A stretch of DNA of 64,000 bases, taken from the NCBI GenBank assembly GCA_963745665.1, contig CAVUYE010000002.1, positions 434,001-498,000 of the forward strand. Reading direction: 5' to 3'. The translations under genes and the position numbers were made by a program. The DNA is from Bog-473 sp963745665. Lineage in GTDB: Bacteria; Actinomycetota; Acidimicrobiia; Acidimicrobiales; RAAP-2. Below are positions 1 through 10,200 of the stretch, in pieces. Below the pieces are notes generated by a model, which worked only from the letters and a program-made list of their open reading frames with translations, was not told where the DNA came from and ran no database searches. The number at the start of each line of letters is the position of its first letter. The first letter of the stretch is position 1.

Positions 1-465
1 GACAAGCTCGGGCTCGTGCTCCGGTACGAGTTCCGCGAGGTGGCCGTGTCCCGGCTCGGGCTCCGAAACGGCCACGAGCTCGGCAACGAACTCCTCGTGT
101 ATGGGCTCGGGCTCCGAGATGCCGGGCGCGTCGGGTTCCTCGGCGGCCACGGGTTCGAGAGTCGTCTCGGATTCGAGCTCAGCCGTTTCGACCTCGGGCT
201 CCTCGAAGGAGCGGCGCACCATGTCGACGATCCGGTCGTAGGCGGCCCCGGCACGTGCGCCGTTGTCACCTCCACTTTCGGACTCGCCGTCCTCACGGAG
301 GGCCGCTTCCCAATCGAAACCGGAGTCGTCCAGGTTCAACTCGGCTTCGTCCTCCAGAGCCGCGGCCTCTGCGGCGAGCTCGGCCTCGTCGGGGTCGGGC
401 AGGAACACGTCCCAGTCGAACTCGTCTTCCCCCAGCCCGAAGTCGCCAGTCAGATCGGTTGTCAT
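1..465 (-). CDS. Acidic hypothetical protein, 3' end outside window
   Basis: An open frame runs leftward from an ATG at 463-465 to the window edge without a stop, so only the first 155 codons are visible. The product is extremely acidic: Asp and Glu clusters occupy most of the first 60 residues, and Glu-Pro and Glu-Leu rich stretches follow. I see no signal peptide, membrane segment or known domain in this part. A weak purine-rich stretch (GAGGG) lies about 10 nt before the ATG. Plus-strand open frames over the same bases look like shadows, because the minus-strand frame has the more coherent composition. Function unknown. It could be the disordered N-terminus of a larger protein whose folded domain lies to the left. 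Confidence 0.6.
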   Translation of the reverse strand, partial: MTTDLTGDFGLGEDEFDWDVFLPDPDEAELAAEAAALEDEAELNLDDSGFDWEAALREDGESESGGDNGARAGAAYDRIVDMVRRSFEEPEVETAELESETTLEPVAAEEPDAPGISEPEPIHEEFVAELVAVSEPEPGHGHLAELVPEHEPELV

Positions 466-661
466 TGGCCTGCCCTCACGATGCGCTGAATCCGAAGTCG
501 GGGACCGTGAGGCACGAGACGTCCTGACGCGTCAGACGCGCGCCCACGCCGCTGACGAGCGCGGCCAACCCTGGAGCGGGCGCCGCGGCGACCGGGTCGA
601 GCCTTGGGTCCACGTACACCTATCGGTCAGGTGGACACGCGGGTTGAGTCCCGTTTCAGAG

Positions 662-746
662 CGGAGGAGGTGGGATTTGAACCCACGGTTGGTTGCCCAA
701 CACACGATTTCCAGTCGTGCCGATTCGGCCGCTCTCGCACTCCTCC
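662..746 (-). tRNA. tRNA-Ser (anticodon GGA)
   Basis: Read on the minus strand, this folds into a cloverleaf with a long variable arm, as class II serine tRNAs have. The acceptor strands are GGAGGAG and CTCCTCC, with discriminator G. The anticodon stem closes a CTGGAAA loop, which gives anticodon GGA and reads TCC/TCT codons. The T-loop is TTCAAAT. CCA is not encoded. Confidence 0.95.
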
Positions 747-1132
747 GAGATTGCAGCCTGGTCAGGCTAACGGCCCCGCCAGGCATCAATTGTGCAACGG
801 GCGGCACGCTCCTGGCCAGGGACTCTCTCGCTGTGTAACCCAACGGTTACTTCTAGTTCCCATAATGTTCACTTTTAGGCGATCTTTGTCAGAATTCACG
901 CATCAGCGATAAAGAGGGGTGTGCAGCGCCGAAGAATCTCGCACCGGGCAGAGTGGACGGATCCCAACCGGGAGAGGCAGGTGGTCCGGAAGATTCTCGT
1001 CGCGCTCGACGTCTCGACTCGCAGCCGTGGTGCAACTGAGCGAGGAGTCGCACGGCCGCCGCCGCGACATCGTCATCGACGTGAGCCGGCGGGGCGGCGC
1101 CAGGTGAGCCACTAGCCTCTCGCTGTCGCCGT
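747..1132. other. Intergenic stretch, no gene recognised
   Basis: The gap lies between tRNA-Ser and the SRP RNA. The part around 836-915 is markedly AT-richer than its surroundings and looks like a regulatory region; a CATAAT hexamer at 861-866 has no convincing -35 partner. Short open frames across 919-1115 have no recognisable product and no supporting start context. I see no hairpin followed by a T-run. Confidence 0.4.
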
Positions 1133-1264
1133 CCCGTTGCTGGGTGCGGTGGCCGGGTCCTGCGCAACGGCCGCTCGTGAATCGAGTCAGGGTCGGAAGG
1201 CAGCAGCTCTCAGCGGGTATGGCCGGGTGCCGTAGCCAACCTGGCCACCGCACCCAGCAACGGG
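1133..1264 (+). ncRNA. ffs: Small bacterial signal recognition particle RNA (4.5S type)
   Basis: The SRP apical signature is present at about 1184-1208: a GTCAGG box and GGAAGGCAGCAGC, the conserved Ffh-binding loop. The ends pair perfectly. Bases 1133-1154 are the exact reverse complement of 1243-1264, giving a 22-bp terminal helix. The location directly upstream of dnaX matches many actinobacterial genomes. The mature RNA binds Ffh and targets nascent membrane proteins. Its exact ends are uncertain, because the outermost 8 bp could be processed off or could serve as part of a terminator. Confidence 0.93.
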
Positions 1265-1300
1265 CGGCGATGTCTGACCGCATGGGTAGGCTCGGCCGCC

Positions 1301-3133
1301 ATGGCCGACGCTCCCTTCGTCTCCCTCTATCGACGCTTCCGGCCCGGCCAATTCGAGGAGCTCAGGGGCCAGGACCACGTCGTGCGCGCTCTGCGCAGTG
1401 CCGTACGCGACGACCGCGTGTCGCACGCCTATCTCTTCAGCGGGCCCCGGGGCACCGGCAAGACATCCTCGGCGCGCATTCTGGCCAAGGCCCTCAACTG
1501 CGAGGCGCCAGTCGACGGTGAGCCCTGCGGCGTCTGCACGTCGTGCGTCGAGATCACCCAGGGCAGCTCCCTGAACGTGCACGAGCTCGATGCCGCATCG
1601 AACAACGGAGTGGACGCCATGCGCGAGCTGGTGGCCCACGCCGGACTGGGTACGCCGGGGCGCTGGAAGGTGTACATCGTCGACGAGGTCCACATGCTCT
1701 CGCCGGCGGCGGCCAACGCGTTGTTGAAGACGCTGGAAGAGCCGCCGGGCCACGTCGTCTTCGTGCTGGCCACGACCGACCCGCAGAAGGTGCCGCCCAC
1801 CATCCGCAGCCGTACCCAGCATCTCGAATTCCGCCTGCTGGGTGCGGAGACCCTGCACGACCTGTTGGCGTCGGTGAACGAAGAGGCGGGCCTACAGGTC
1901 GACGAGGGGGCGCTCGAGGCCGCCGTGCGGCGCGGCCGGGGCTCCGCCCGTGATGCGCTGTCGGCCCTCGACCAGGTCGTAGCCTCGGGTTCGGCCGACG
2001 CCGCCCGACCCGAGCTGGCCGCGGTCGTCGACGCGCTGGCCGACGGCGACGTCAGCCAGGTGCTCGTCGCGTTGAGCGCGCTGCTGGCGGGAGGCTGGGG
2101 ACCCCAGCAGCTGGCCACCGAGTTGATCGACGACCTGCGCCAGGTCTTCCTGGCCGCGCTGGCTCCCGAGCTGTGCACCGTCTCGGGACCGTCGCTCCAG
2201 CGGTTCCGGACCGTCGCCGAGGCCATGGGCCTGGCCCGGGTCGTCCGCAGCATGGAGATCCTCGGGCACGCGCTGGTCGACATGCGGGAGGCGCCCGACG
2301 CGCAGGTGGTCCTCGAGATCGCCGCGGTGCGGGCGGTTCGGCCCGATCTCGATTCGGGCGCGGAGGCACTGTCGGAACGGATCAGCGTCCTGGAGCGGGC
2401 CCAGTCGGGAGCGCCCGCCTTCCCCCGGCCCGGCGCTGCGGCCGAACGGGGTGCGCCGGCCGCGTCCGACGAGAGCGGCCCCGCCGCGGTCCCCGAGCCA
2501 ACGGCCCCACCACCGCCTGCCGCCGAAGTGGCGCGCCGGCCCTCCATCGGCGCCATGCGGCGCAGCAAGGAGGCAGCCGCGCCCGCGGCTGCGCCGATCC
2601 CGCCGTCGCCGCCGGCGTCGGAGCCCGTCGCGACCGCGGCCACGGTCGCGGCGTCGCCGGCCGCGGCGACAGGGACGGTCCGCACCCTCGATCGCGACAG
2701 TCTCACCGAGGCATGGGGCGACGGCATTCTGCAGTCGCTCCCGGCGCGGGCCAAAGCGCGCTTCGCCAGCGGTCGCTTCGTCGCGGTGGACGAGCTGGGG
2801 GCCCACTTCGCGCTGCCCAACGCCGCCCACCGGGACCAGTGCGCCGGGGAACTGTCGCTCGTGGAGGCGGCTCTTTCGGACCACTTCGGGACGAACGTCA
2901 CGCTCGTCCTCGACATCGACGACAGCGTGGCCCCGCCGGTCTCGCGTTCCGGCCCGTCCCCGGCGGCGAGCCGCCCCTCGGGCAGTGCGTCAGCGCCGCC
3001 GGCCCCGCAGGTGGACGACATGGAGGACATCGACCCCAGCGAGATGCCGGACGACGCCTCCACCGATCAGGCGACCGCCGCGGAGGAGCGCCTCCTGCAG
3101 GCCTTCCCCGGGGCCAGCGAGGTGGCCGAGTAG
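1301..3133 (+). CDS. dnaX: DNA polymerase III subunit gamma/tau
   Basis: 610 residues. DnaX is the ATPase of the clamp loader; it opens the beta clamp and, as tau, bridges polymerase cores. The AAA+ N-terminus shows Walker A GPRGTGKT at residues 48-55, a four-cysteine zinc knuckle just after it (CEAPVDGEPCGVCTSC), Walker B with DEVH, and an arginine-finger segment ending SRT where E. coli has SRC. From about residue 360 the chain becomes Pro/Ala-rich and then reaches a compact C-terminal domain and an acidic tail. No slippery A-run is visible, so a programmed gamma product is not suggested. TAGGCT at 1287-1292 lies 8 nt before the ATG, consistent with a leaderless mRNA. recR follows with no gap. 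Confidence 0.97.
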   Translation: MADAPFVSLYRRFRPGQFEELRGQDHVVRALRSAVRDDRVSHAYLFSGPRGTGKTSSARILAKALNCEAPVDGEPCGVCTSCVEITQGSSLNVHELDAASNNGVDAMRELVAHAGLGTPGRWKVYIVDEVHMLSPAAANALLKTLEEPPGHVVFVLATTDPQKVPPTIRSRTQHLEFRLLGAETLHDLLASVNEEAGLQVDEGALEAAVRRGRGSARDALSALDQVVASGSADAARPELAAVVDALADGDVSQVLVALSALLAGGWGPQQLATELIDDLRQVFLAALAPELCTVSGPSLQRFRTVAEAMGLARVVRSMEILGHALVDMREAPDAQVVLEIAAVRAVRPDLDSGAEALSERISVLERAQSGAPAFPRPGAAAERGAPAASDESGPAAVPEPTAPPPPAAEVARRPSIGAMRRSKEAAAPAAAPIPPSPPASEPVATAATVAASPAAATGTVRTLDRDSLTEAWGDGILQSLPARAKARFASGRFVAVDELGAHFALPNAAHRDQCAGELSLVEAALSDHFGTNVTLVLDIDDSVAPPVSRSGPSPAASRPSGSASAPPAPQVDDMEDIDPSEMPDDASTDQATAAEERLLQAFPGASEVAE

Positions 3134-3733
3134 GTGTACACGGGCTCGCTCCGCTCCCTCATCGACGAGCTCGGCCGCCTGCCCGGCATCGGGCCCAAGT
3201 CGGCGCAGCGCATCGCATTCCACATCTTGAAGGTGCCGGGCGACGACGCCCGCCGGCTGGCGGACGCCATCATCGCCGTCAAGGAACGCACGACGTTGTG
3301 CGACGTCTGCTTCAACGTGGCGGAGTCCGGCGATCTGTGCGCCGTCTGCGACGACGACCGCCGCGACCCCGAGGTCATCTGCGTGGTGGAGGATCCACGT
3401 GACATCGTCGCCGTGGAGCGCACCGGGTTCACGGGTCGCTACCACGTTCTCGGCGGCGCGTTGAGCCCGCTCGACGGCATCGGACGGGAGCAACTCCGGC
3501 TGAGCGAGCTGCTGGAGCGCATCGGCGCCGGCGTGATCCGCGAGGCCATCGTGTGCACCAACCCCACCATCGAGGGCGAGGCCACGGCCATGCTGATCGC
3601 CCGCGAACTCATCCCGCGCGGCGTCGTCGTCTCGCGGCTGGCCAGCGGGCTTCCCGTCGGTGGCGACCTCGAGTACGCCGACGAGTTGACCCTGGGGCGC
3701 GCGCTCGAGGGGCGCCGGCCGCTCGAGGTCTGA
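3134..3733 (+). CDS. recR: Recombination mediator protein RecR
   Basis: 199 residues, the normal length. RecR acts with RecO (and RecF) to load RecA at gaps. In order I see a helix-hairpin-helix near the N-terminus (LGRLPGIGPKSAQR), a C4 zinc finger (CDVC with a second CAVC), and a Toprim domain starting at EVICVVEDPRD and running through the GGALSPLDGIG segment. The start is a GTG that immediately follows the dnaX stop codon, so the two are almost certainly co-transcribed and translationally coupled. The dnaX-recR pairing is widespread in bacteria. Confidence 0.97.
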   Translation: MYTGSLRSLIDELGRLPGIGPKSAQRIAFHILKVPGDDARRLADAIIAVKERTTLCDVCFNVAESGDLCAVCDDDRRDPEVICVVEDPRDIVAVERTGFTGRYHVLGGALSPLDGIGREQLRLSELLERIGAGVIREAIVCTNPTIEGEATAMLIARELIPRGVVVSRLASGLPVGGDLEYADELTLGRALEGRRPLEV

Positions 3734-3767
3734 CCCGGGGGCGCCCGCCGTCCCGTACAATTGCCGG

Positions 3768-4793
3768 ATGCGGATCGCCATCGTGGGAGCGACGGGGCAG
3801 GTGGGCGTGGTGTTGCGCGCCATCCTGGCCGAGCGCCACTTCCCCGTGGACTCCATGCGGTATCTCGCCTCGGCGCGCTCCGCCGGGACGACGCTGCCCT
3901 GGGGCGACGGCGAGGTGGTCGTCGAGGACGCGGAGACGGCCGACCTCTCCGGCATCGATCTCGCCCTGTGCTCCGCTCCGGCCTCCGTCTCGCGCACGCT
4001 GGCGCCGCGCCTGGTGGCGGCGGGGGCCATCGTGATCGACAACTCCTCGGCCTGGCGCATGGATCCCGACGTGCCCCTCGTGGTGCCCGAGGCCAACGCC
4101 GCAGCGTTGCGATCCATCCCCAAGGGCATTGTGGCCAACCCGAACTGCACCACCATGGTCGCCATCCCCGTCCTCAAGCCGCTCGACGACGAAGCGGGCC
4201 TGCGGCGGCTGGTCATCGCCACGTATCAAGCGGTGTCGGGAGGCGGGGTGGACGCCGTGCGCGAGTTGGCGGAGCAGCTGTCCAAGACCGCCGACCGCGC
4301 GGCCGATCTCACTTTCGACGGCTCGGCGGTCGACTTCCCGGCGCGCAGCGTGTACCCCGTCCCGATTGCGCACAACCTCATTCCGCTGCAGTTCACCATC
4401 GTCGACGACGGCTCCTTCGAGACCGACGAGGAGCAGAAATACCGCAACGAGGCCCGCAAGATCCTGGGCAGGCCCGACCTCGCCGTCACCACCACCTGTG
4501 TGCGGGTCCCCGTGTTCACGGGGCACTCGGCGGCCATCGTGTGCGAGTTCGAGCGACCCATCACCCCCGAGCGCGCCACCGAGGTGCTGCGCACCGCGCC
4601 GGGGGTCGAGCTGACCGAGATCCCGACGCCGCTGCTGGCAGCCGGCCGCGACGTTTCCTATGTCGGCCGCATCCGGCGGGCCCAGGGTGCTCCCAACGCA
4701 CTGGCTCTCTTCGTCTCGGGTGACAACCTGCGCAAGGGCGCTGCCCTCAACGTGGTGCAGATCGCCGAGGAGCTGCTGGCGCAGAGGGCCTGA
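3768..4793 (+). CDS. asd: Aspartate-semialdehyde dehydrogenase
   Basis: 341 residues. It reduces aspartyl phosphate to aspartate semialdehyde with NADPH, the branch point to lysine/diaminopimelate, threonine and methionine. The N-terminal Rossmann motif is GATGQVG. The catalytic cysteine lies in NPNCTT, and the substrate-binding QAVSGGGVDAV segment follows. The preceding enzyme, aspartate kinase, is encoded far away in this window (45649-46860), so the two are not in one operon here. A clean TACAAT at 3756-3761 sits 6 nt before the ATG with no Shine-Dalgarno sequence, a leaderless arrangement. Confidence 0.97.
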   Translation: MRIAIVGATGQVGVVLRAILAERHFPVDSMRYLASARSAGTTLPWGDGEVVVEDAETADLSGIDLALCSAPASVSRTLAPRLVAAGAIVIDNSSAWRMDPDVPLVVPEANAAALRSIPKGIVANPNCTTMVAIPVLKPLDDEAGLRRLVIATYQAVSGGGVDAVRELAEQLSKTADRAADLTFDGSAVDFPARSVYPVPIAHNLIPLQFTIVDDGSFETDEEQKYRNEARKILGRPDLAVTTTCVRVPVFTGHSAAIVCEFERPITPERATEVLRTAPGVELTEIPTPLLAAGRDVSYVGRIRRAQGAPNALALFVSGDNLRKGAALNVVQIAEELLAQRA

Positions 4794-4842
4794 CGGGGCC
4801 GCGCGGGACCAGACCGGGGCCGGCGATCAATCGGTCAATCGG

Positions 4843-5598
4843 TCAGTCGGGGCCGGATGAGACCGGCTCGGGCCCACCGATCACCAGGGTGGACATGCGA
4901 CGGGCCAGGTTGACGGCGTGGTCGCCGAAGCGCTCGTAGAAGCGGGCCACCATGGCGAGCTCGATCGCCACCGGGAGCGGCATGGTGCCCGCCACCAGCT
5001 CGGCGGTCAGGGTGACGTGCAGGTCGTCGAGCTCGTCGTCGAGGTCGTCGATGGAGGAGGCCGCATCGGCCGAGCGCTCGGCGAAGGCGTCCGCCGTCTC
5101 GCGCCAGATGGTTGTGGCCACCTCGCCCATGCGCTCCACCAGTCCGCGGCTGCGCGCCGACATCTCGGCTCCGAGGCCGCGCGCCGCCCGGCGGGCGATG
5201 TGCTCGGCCAGGTCGCCGTTGCGCTCCATGTCGGGGAGCATGCGCAGGATGGCCACGAACTCACGGCGCTCGTCGGGCGTCGTCTCGCCGTGGACCAGCT
5301 GGTGCTGCACCGTGGTCGAGATCTGCCCGATCAGCTTGTCGATAACCTCGTCGCGCTTGACGAGCTCCTTGGCCGCGTCCCGATCGCCGGCGAGGAGGGC
5401 GTGCGTGGCGCCGGCGATGCCCTCACCGACCAAGGCGAAGGCCTGCGCGAAGAGGCGATCGACCTCGTGGGGCTCGGGCATCGTGCGCGGCCAGAGCGGT
5501 TGCTCGGTGACGAGCGGCCCGACCTGCATGTGGGGGAGGTCCTCGGTCTCGACATCCTCGGAGACCGTCTTCGTGCTGCCACCGAGCTTGAACGGCAT
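4843..5598 (-). CDS. phoU: PhoU-family phosphate signalling protein
   Basis: 251 residues from the ATG at 5598; an in-frame GTG at 5607 would add three residues. PhoU proteins damp Pst phosphate uptake and PhoR signalling. After a variable N-terminal 50 residues, two similar three-helix repeats appear. Each carries the family's acidic metal-binding signatures (for example ERNGDLAEHIARR and ERFGDHAVNLARR). The ATG start is preferred because TAGCGT (minus strand, 5606-5611) lies 7 nt upstream and would overlap the GTG. No pst or pho genes are adjacent, so this is an orphan copy; it converges on asd. Confidence 0.92.
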   Translation of the reverse strand: MPFKLGGSTKTVSEDVETEDLPHMQVGPLVTEQPLWPRTMPEPHEVDRLFAQAFALVGEGIAGATHALLAGDRDAAKELVKRDEVIDKLIGQISTTVQHQLVHGETTPDERREFVAILRMLPDMERNGDLAEHIARRAARGLGAEMSARSRGLVERMGEVATTIWRETADAFAERSADAASSIDDLDDELDDLHVTLTAELVAGTMPLPVAIELAMVARFYERFGDHAVNLARRMSTLVIGGPEPVSSGPD

Positions 5599-5720
5599 CT
5601 CGGTCACGCTACCGGCTCCGTTCGGGGCTGACTACCGCGAATGTCGGGCCGCGCAGGCGTCCCAGGCAGGGGCCCGAGGCGGTCCCCGTTGTCGACACAC
5701 CCCATCGTTACATTGGCTCC

Positions 5721-7149
5721 ATGGTCCTCGGAGTGGTCATCGGGCTGGCAGCCGGCCTTGCCATCGGTGTTGCCTGGCACATGGCGCGCCTCGCCCGCAC
5801 CGCCGGCTCGGCCCGTCTGGCCGAGGGACGCCTGGCCGACGCGCGGAAGCAGTCGGAGACGCTGGCTGCCCAGCTGCAGGCCGCCTCGGACGCTGCCGCG
5901 GCCGCGGAGACGGCCCGTGCCGTCGCCGTTTCGGAGCTCGAACTCCTGCGCACCTCGGAACAGGAGGCGGCGCGCCGCGGAGAGCAGGAACGTGAGCTCC
6001 TGGCCGGAGCCTTCTCGGAGTTGTCGGCGCGGGCGCTGGCCAAGAACAACGAGCAATTCCTGACGCTGGCCGACTCCAAACTCAACGAGGCGCCGTACCG
6101 CCGCGCAAGGCGATCTGACCCAGCGCCAGCAGGCGATCGCACAACTCCTGGACCCGCTGAGCGAGACTCTGGTGCGCTACGAGCGCGGCCTGCGGGACAT
6201 GGAGGTCGAGCGCAAGGGCGCCTACGCCACCCTGAACGAGCGCGTGAAGGCGCTGCATCTCGGCCACGAGCAGCTACAGCGGGAGACCAGGAACCTGGTG
6301 ACCGCGCTGCGCTCGCCGCAGACGCGCGGTCGCTGGGGCGAAATGACGTTGCGCAACGCGGTCAAGGCGGCGGGCATGGCCGAGCATTGCGACTTCGATG
6401 AGCAGCGGTCGACCACGACGGAGGACGGCCTCCTGCGTCCCGACATGATCGTGCACCTGCCCGACGGTGGCGAGGTCGTCATCGACTCCAAGGTCCCCCT
6501 TGACGCGTTCTTGAAGTTCACCGACTCGGACGACGAGGACGAGCGCAAGGCCTTCCTCAAGAAGCACGCCGCCCAGCTGCGGACCCACGTGGACCAGCTG
6601 GCGAAGAAGGAGTACTGGAGGCAATTCGAGCACTCTCCAGAGTTCGTCGTCGCGTTCATTCCCGGCGAGTCGCTGCTCGCGGCGGCCTGCGAGGCCGATC
6701 CGGGGCTGCAGGACCACGCCCTCGGGAAGGGCATCGTCCTGGCCACCCCGAATACCCTGGTGGCGACGCTGAAGACGATCGCCCTGTCCTGGCAGCAGGA
6801 GAGGATGGCGGAGAGCGCACGGGAGGTCCGGCAGCTGGGAGCCGAGCTCTACGAGCGCTTGCGGACCATGACGGGACACATGCAGGCGCTGCAACGCAGT
6901 CTCACTTCGACCGTCGACGCTTACAACAAGGCCGTCGGCTCCTTCGAGTCGAGGGTGCTCGTCTCGGCCCGTAAGTTCCCCGGATTGGGTGTGGTGGGGC
7001 TGCAGTCCGGCGAGATCGGAGAGCTCGCCCCGATCGAGAAGGCGCCCCGCCACCTGCAGACCTACCAGCCCGAACTCCCGGACGAGGAGTTCGATCAGCC
7101 GATCATCCTGGCCCTGCCCGAGGGCGGCGCCAGCACCGGCACGGCGTAG
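5721..7149 (+). CDS. rmuC: RmuC-family DNA recombination protein, reading frame broken
   Basis: RmuC proteins are coiled-coil proteins with a restriction-nuclease-like fold that limit DNA inversions. The N-terminus has one membrane-anchor helix followed by an Ala/Glu-rich coiled coil. The C-terminal half has the RmuC core (RGRWGEMTLRN, VVIDSKVPLDAF, the FIPGE segment). The frame changes near 6089-6090. Upstream the chain ends ...DSKLNE; dropping one G of the GG there restores a continuous 475-residue protein through GDLTQRQQAI. Assembly error is likelier than a true pseudogene, because the sequence on both sides is well conserved. TACATT at 5709-5714 is 6 nt before the ATG. Confidence 0.85.
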
Positions 7150-7240
7150 CCCGCAGCGGGCGGGCAGCGCTCGCACGGCCTCCCAGCTGGATGCTCGCTG
7201 CCCCGGTCGCCGGGGAACACCGCCGACGTACTCTGCTCCG

Positions 7241-10200
7241 GTGCTGCACGTCCACCGATCCGAGCGGGCCGACGCGCTGGTGGCGATGCTGCGGGACCTG
7301 GTCGCCGAGCCACTCGACGACCCCATGGCGGCCGAGGTGGTGTCGGTGCCCACCAGGGGGATCGAGCGCTGGCTGACGCAACGCCTTTCCGCGCACCTGG
7401 GTGCGACGCCGGGCCGACACGACGGCGTCTGCGCCAACATCGAATTCCCGTTTCCCGGGTCGCTCGTAAACGGCGCATTGGCACTGGCGGCGGGCACCGA
7501 GCCCGACTCTGACCCCTGGTTGCCCCAACGGGCGGTCTGGCCCCTGCTCGAAGTCGTCGAGTCGCACTTCGACGATCCCTGGCTGGCGCCGTTGGCCCAG
7601 CACATCCGCAACTCCGAAACCGTGCGGGAGTCGAAGCGGTTCTCGAGCATCCGGCACGTGGCCGACCTGTTCGACCGCTACGCCGTGCACCGGCCCGACG
7701 TGATGCGGCGCTGGGCGGAGGGGGCGATCGGTGAGGACGAGGCGCCCTGGCAGATGGAGCTCTGGCGTCTGCTGCGAGCCCGGATCGGGCAGCCGAGCCC
7801 CGCTGAGCGCCTGGTCGACTCCTGCCGGCGCATCCGCGACGAGCCCGAGTTGCTGGCTCTTCCACCCCGCCTGTCGCTGTTCGGGCTGACCCGCCTTGCG
7901 GCGAGCTACCTCGATGTGCTCGAGGCGATGGGCGCGGGACGCGACGTCCACCTCTTCCTCCTGCACCCGTCGCCGGCACTGTGGCAGACGCTGGAGCCCA
8001 TGGTGGGACCGACGTCGCGCCACGTCCTGCGGTCCGAGGATCCCACCGCCGGAGTGGCGCGGCACCCGCTCCTGCAGTCGTGGGGTCGTGACGCCCGGGA
8101 GATGCAGCTCGTGCTCGGCTCGGCCGTCCCGCACGGCGAGGGGTACGCCGAGGCAGCACGCCCGGAGGCGCCGACGCTGCTGCAGCAGCTGCAGGACGAC
8201 ATCCGGGCCGACCGCCCCCCAGTGGGCAGCGCCGGTGGCGACGTCGACCGACGGCCGTTGCTTGCCGAGTCCGACGACAGCATCCGCGTGCACTCGTGTC
8301 ACGGCAGGGGGCGCCAGGTCGAGGTGCTGCGCGACGCCATCCTCCATCTGCTGGAGGACGACCCATCGTTGGAGCCCCGCGACATCATCGTGATGTGCCC
8401 CGACATCGAGACCTTCGCGCCGTTGATCCAGGCGACCTTCGGAGGGCGCGGGCAGCAGAGCGAATCGACCGACCCGGGCCGCACGCTCGAAGTCCGACTG
8501 GCCGACCGCGCGCTGCGCCAGACCAACCCGGTGATGGGTGTCCTGGCCGAGGTGCTCGAGCTCGCCTCGGCCCGGATCACGGCCACCGAGGTGCTGGACC
8601 TGGCCGGGCGCGACCCCGTGCGCCGCCGGTTCCGTTTCAGCGACGACGACCTGTACCGGCTGGAGGAATGGGTGAACGGCGCGTTCGTGCGCTGGGGCTT
8701 CGACGCCGCGCACCGGCGGGCGTTCCAGCTGGAGGGGATCGCGGCGAACACGTGGCAGGCGGGGCTCGACCGGATTCTGCTCGGGGTGACGATGGCCGAG
8801 GAGCAGCAGCGTCTCTTCGGCGCCACGCTCCCGCTCGATGACGTGGACAGCGCCGACATCGACCTCGCAGGGCGCCTGGCCGAGTTCCTGCATCGCCTGC
8901 AGGCCGGGCTCGACTCGCTGGCCGGCTTCCGCCCCGTGGCAGAGTGGGCCGCCACGCTGTCCGACCTCGCCGATTCCCTCGTGGAGACGACGCCGGGGGA
9001 CGCCTGGCAACGCGCCCAGCTCACGGCCCTGCTCGACGAATTGGTCGGCGAGGCCACCGAGGACGGCGAGGCCAGCGCCGTCGCCCTCAGCTGCGACGAC
9101 ATCCGCTCCCTCCTCGCGGCACGACTCAAGGGCCGGCCGACGAGGGCGAATTTCCGGACGGGCCATGTGACCGTGTGCACCCTGGTGCCCATGCGCTCCA
9201 TCCCGCACCGGGTGGTGTGCCTGCTCGGGTTGGACGACGGCAGCTTCCCCCGCCATATTGGGCGAGACGGCGACGACCTCACCGCACGCAACCAGCGGGT
9301 GGGCGACCGCGATGCGCGTAGCGAAGATCGTCAGCTCCTGCTCGACGCGCTGCTGGCGGCACAGGATCACGTCGTCGTCACCTATGCCGGCCGTGACGAG
9401 CGCTCCAATCTGCGCCGCCCGCCCGCCGTTCCCGTCGGGGAGCTGCTCGACGTCGTGGAGCACACGGTGCGAGCCCCGACGGGCCGCGTCCGCGACGCCA
9501 TCGTGTTCAAGCATCCGTTGCAGCCGTTCGACAGGCGCAACTACGAACGCAACGAGCTGGTGCCCGACCAGCCGTGGAGTTTCGACGCACTCAATCTGGC
9601 CGGTGCCCGTGCCGCTCTTGCCCCTCGTCACCATGCGCCGCCCTTCCTCGATCACCCCCTCGAATCTGCCGCCTCGGGCCCCATCGGGCTCGACCAGCTC
9701 GAGCGCTTCCTCCGCCACCCCGTTCGGGCGTTCCTACGGGACCGGCTCGACATCCGCGTCGGGGACAGGACACGGGACTTCGAGGATGCCATCCCCATCG
9801 ACCTCAACGGGCTGGAGCGGTGGCAGATCGCCGAACGCATGCTGCAGGAGCAATTGAGAGGCGCAGATCTGGCGGCCTGCCTGGACGCCGAGCGGGCGCG
9901 TGGCGCGCTCCCGCCCGGTCAGCTGGCCGACGCCGTGCTGAAGACGTTGTCCGCCCCGCTGGCCGACCTCGTCGCCGCGGGACAGCACGCCGTGCCCCCG
10001 GTGTCGCTGGACGCGCACGTGGACCTGGCCGACGGGCGCAGCGTCGTCGGCACGGTGCCCGGCGTGCAGGGGGACGTGGTCCACAGCGTGACGTACTCGA
10101 GGCTGAGCCCGGGACATCGTCTGATGGCGTGGGTCCGACTCCTCGTCCTCAGCGCGACCTGGCCGGAGCGGCCGTTTTGCGCACGCACGGTGGGCCGATC

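Noticed and set aside
16..838. Plus-strand open frames over the left end
   Set aside because: They lie opposite the acidic minus-strand gene and tRNA-Ser, have Arg/Ser-rich shadow composition and no start signal.
921..1115. Short frame reading VRKILVALDVS, reminiscent of a universal stress protein start
   Set aside because: The similarity ends after a few residues and no neighbouring frame continues it.
1301..3133. Programmed frameshift in dnaX to make gamma
   Set aside because: No A-rich slippery heptamer is present in the region after the AAA+ domain.
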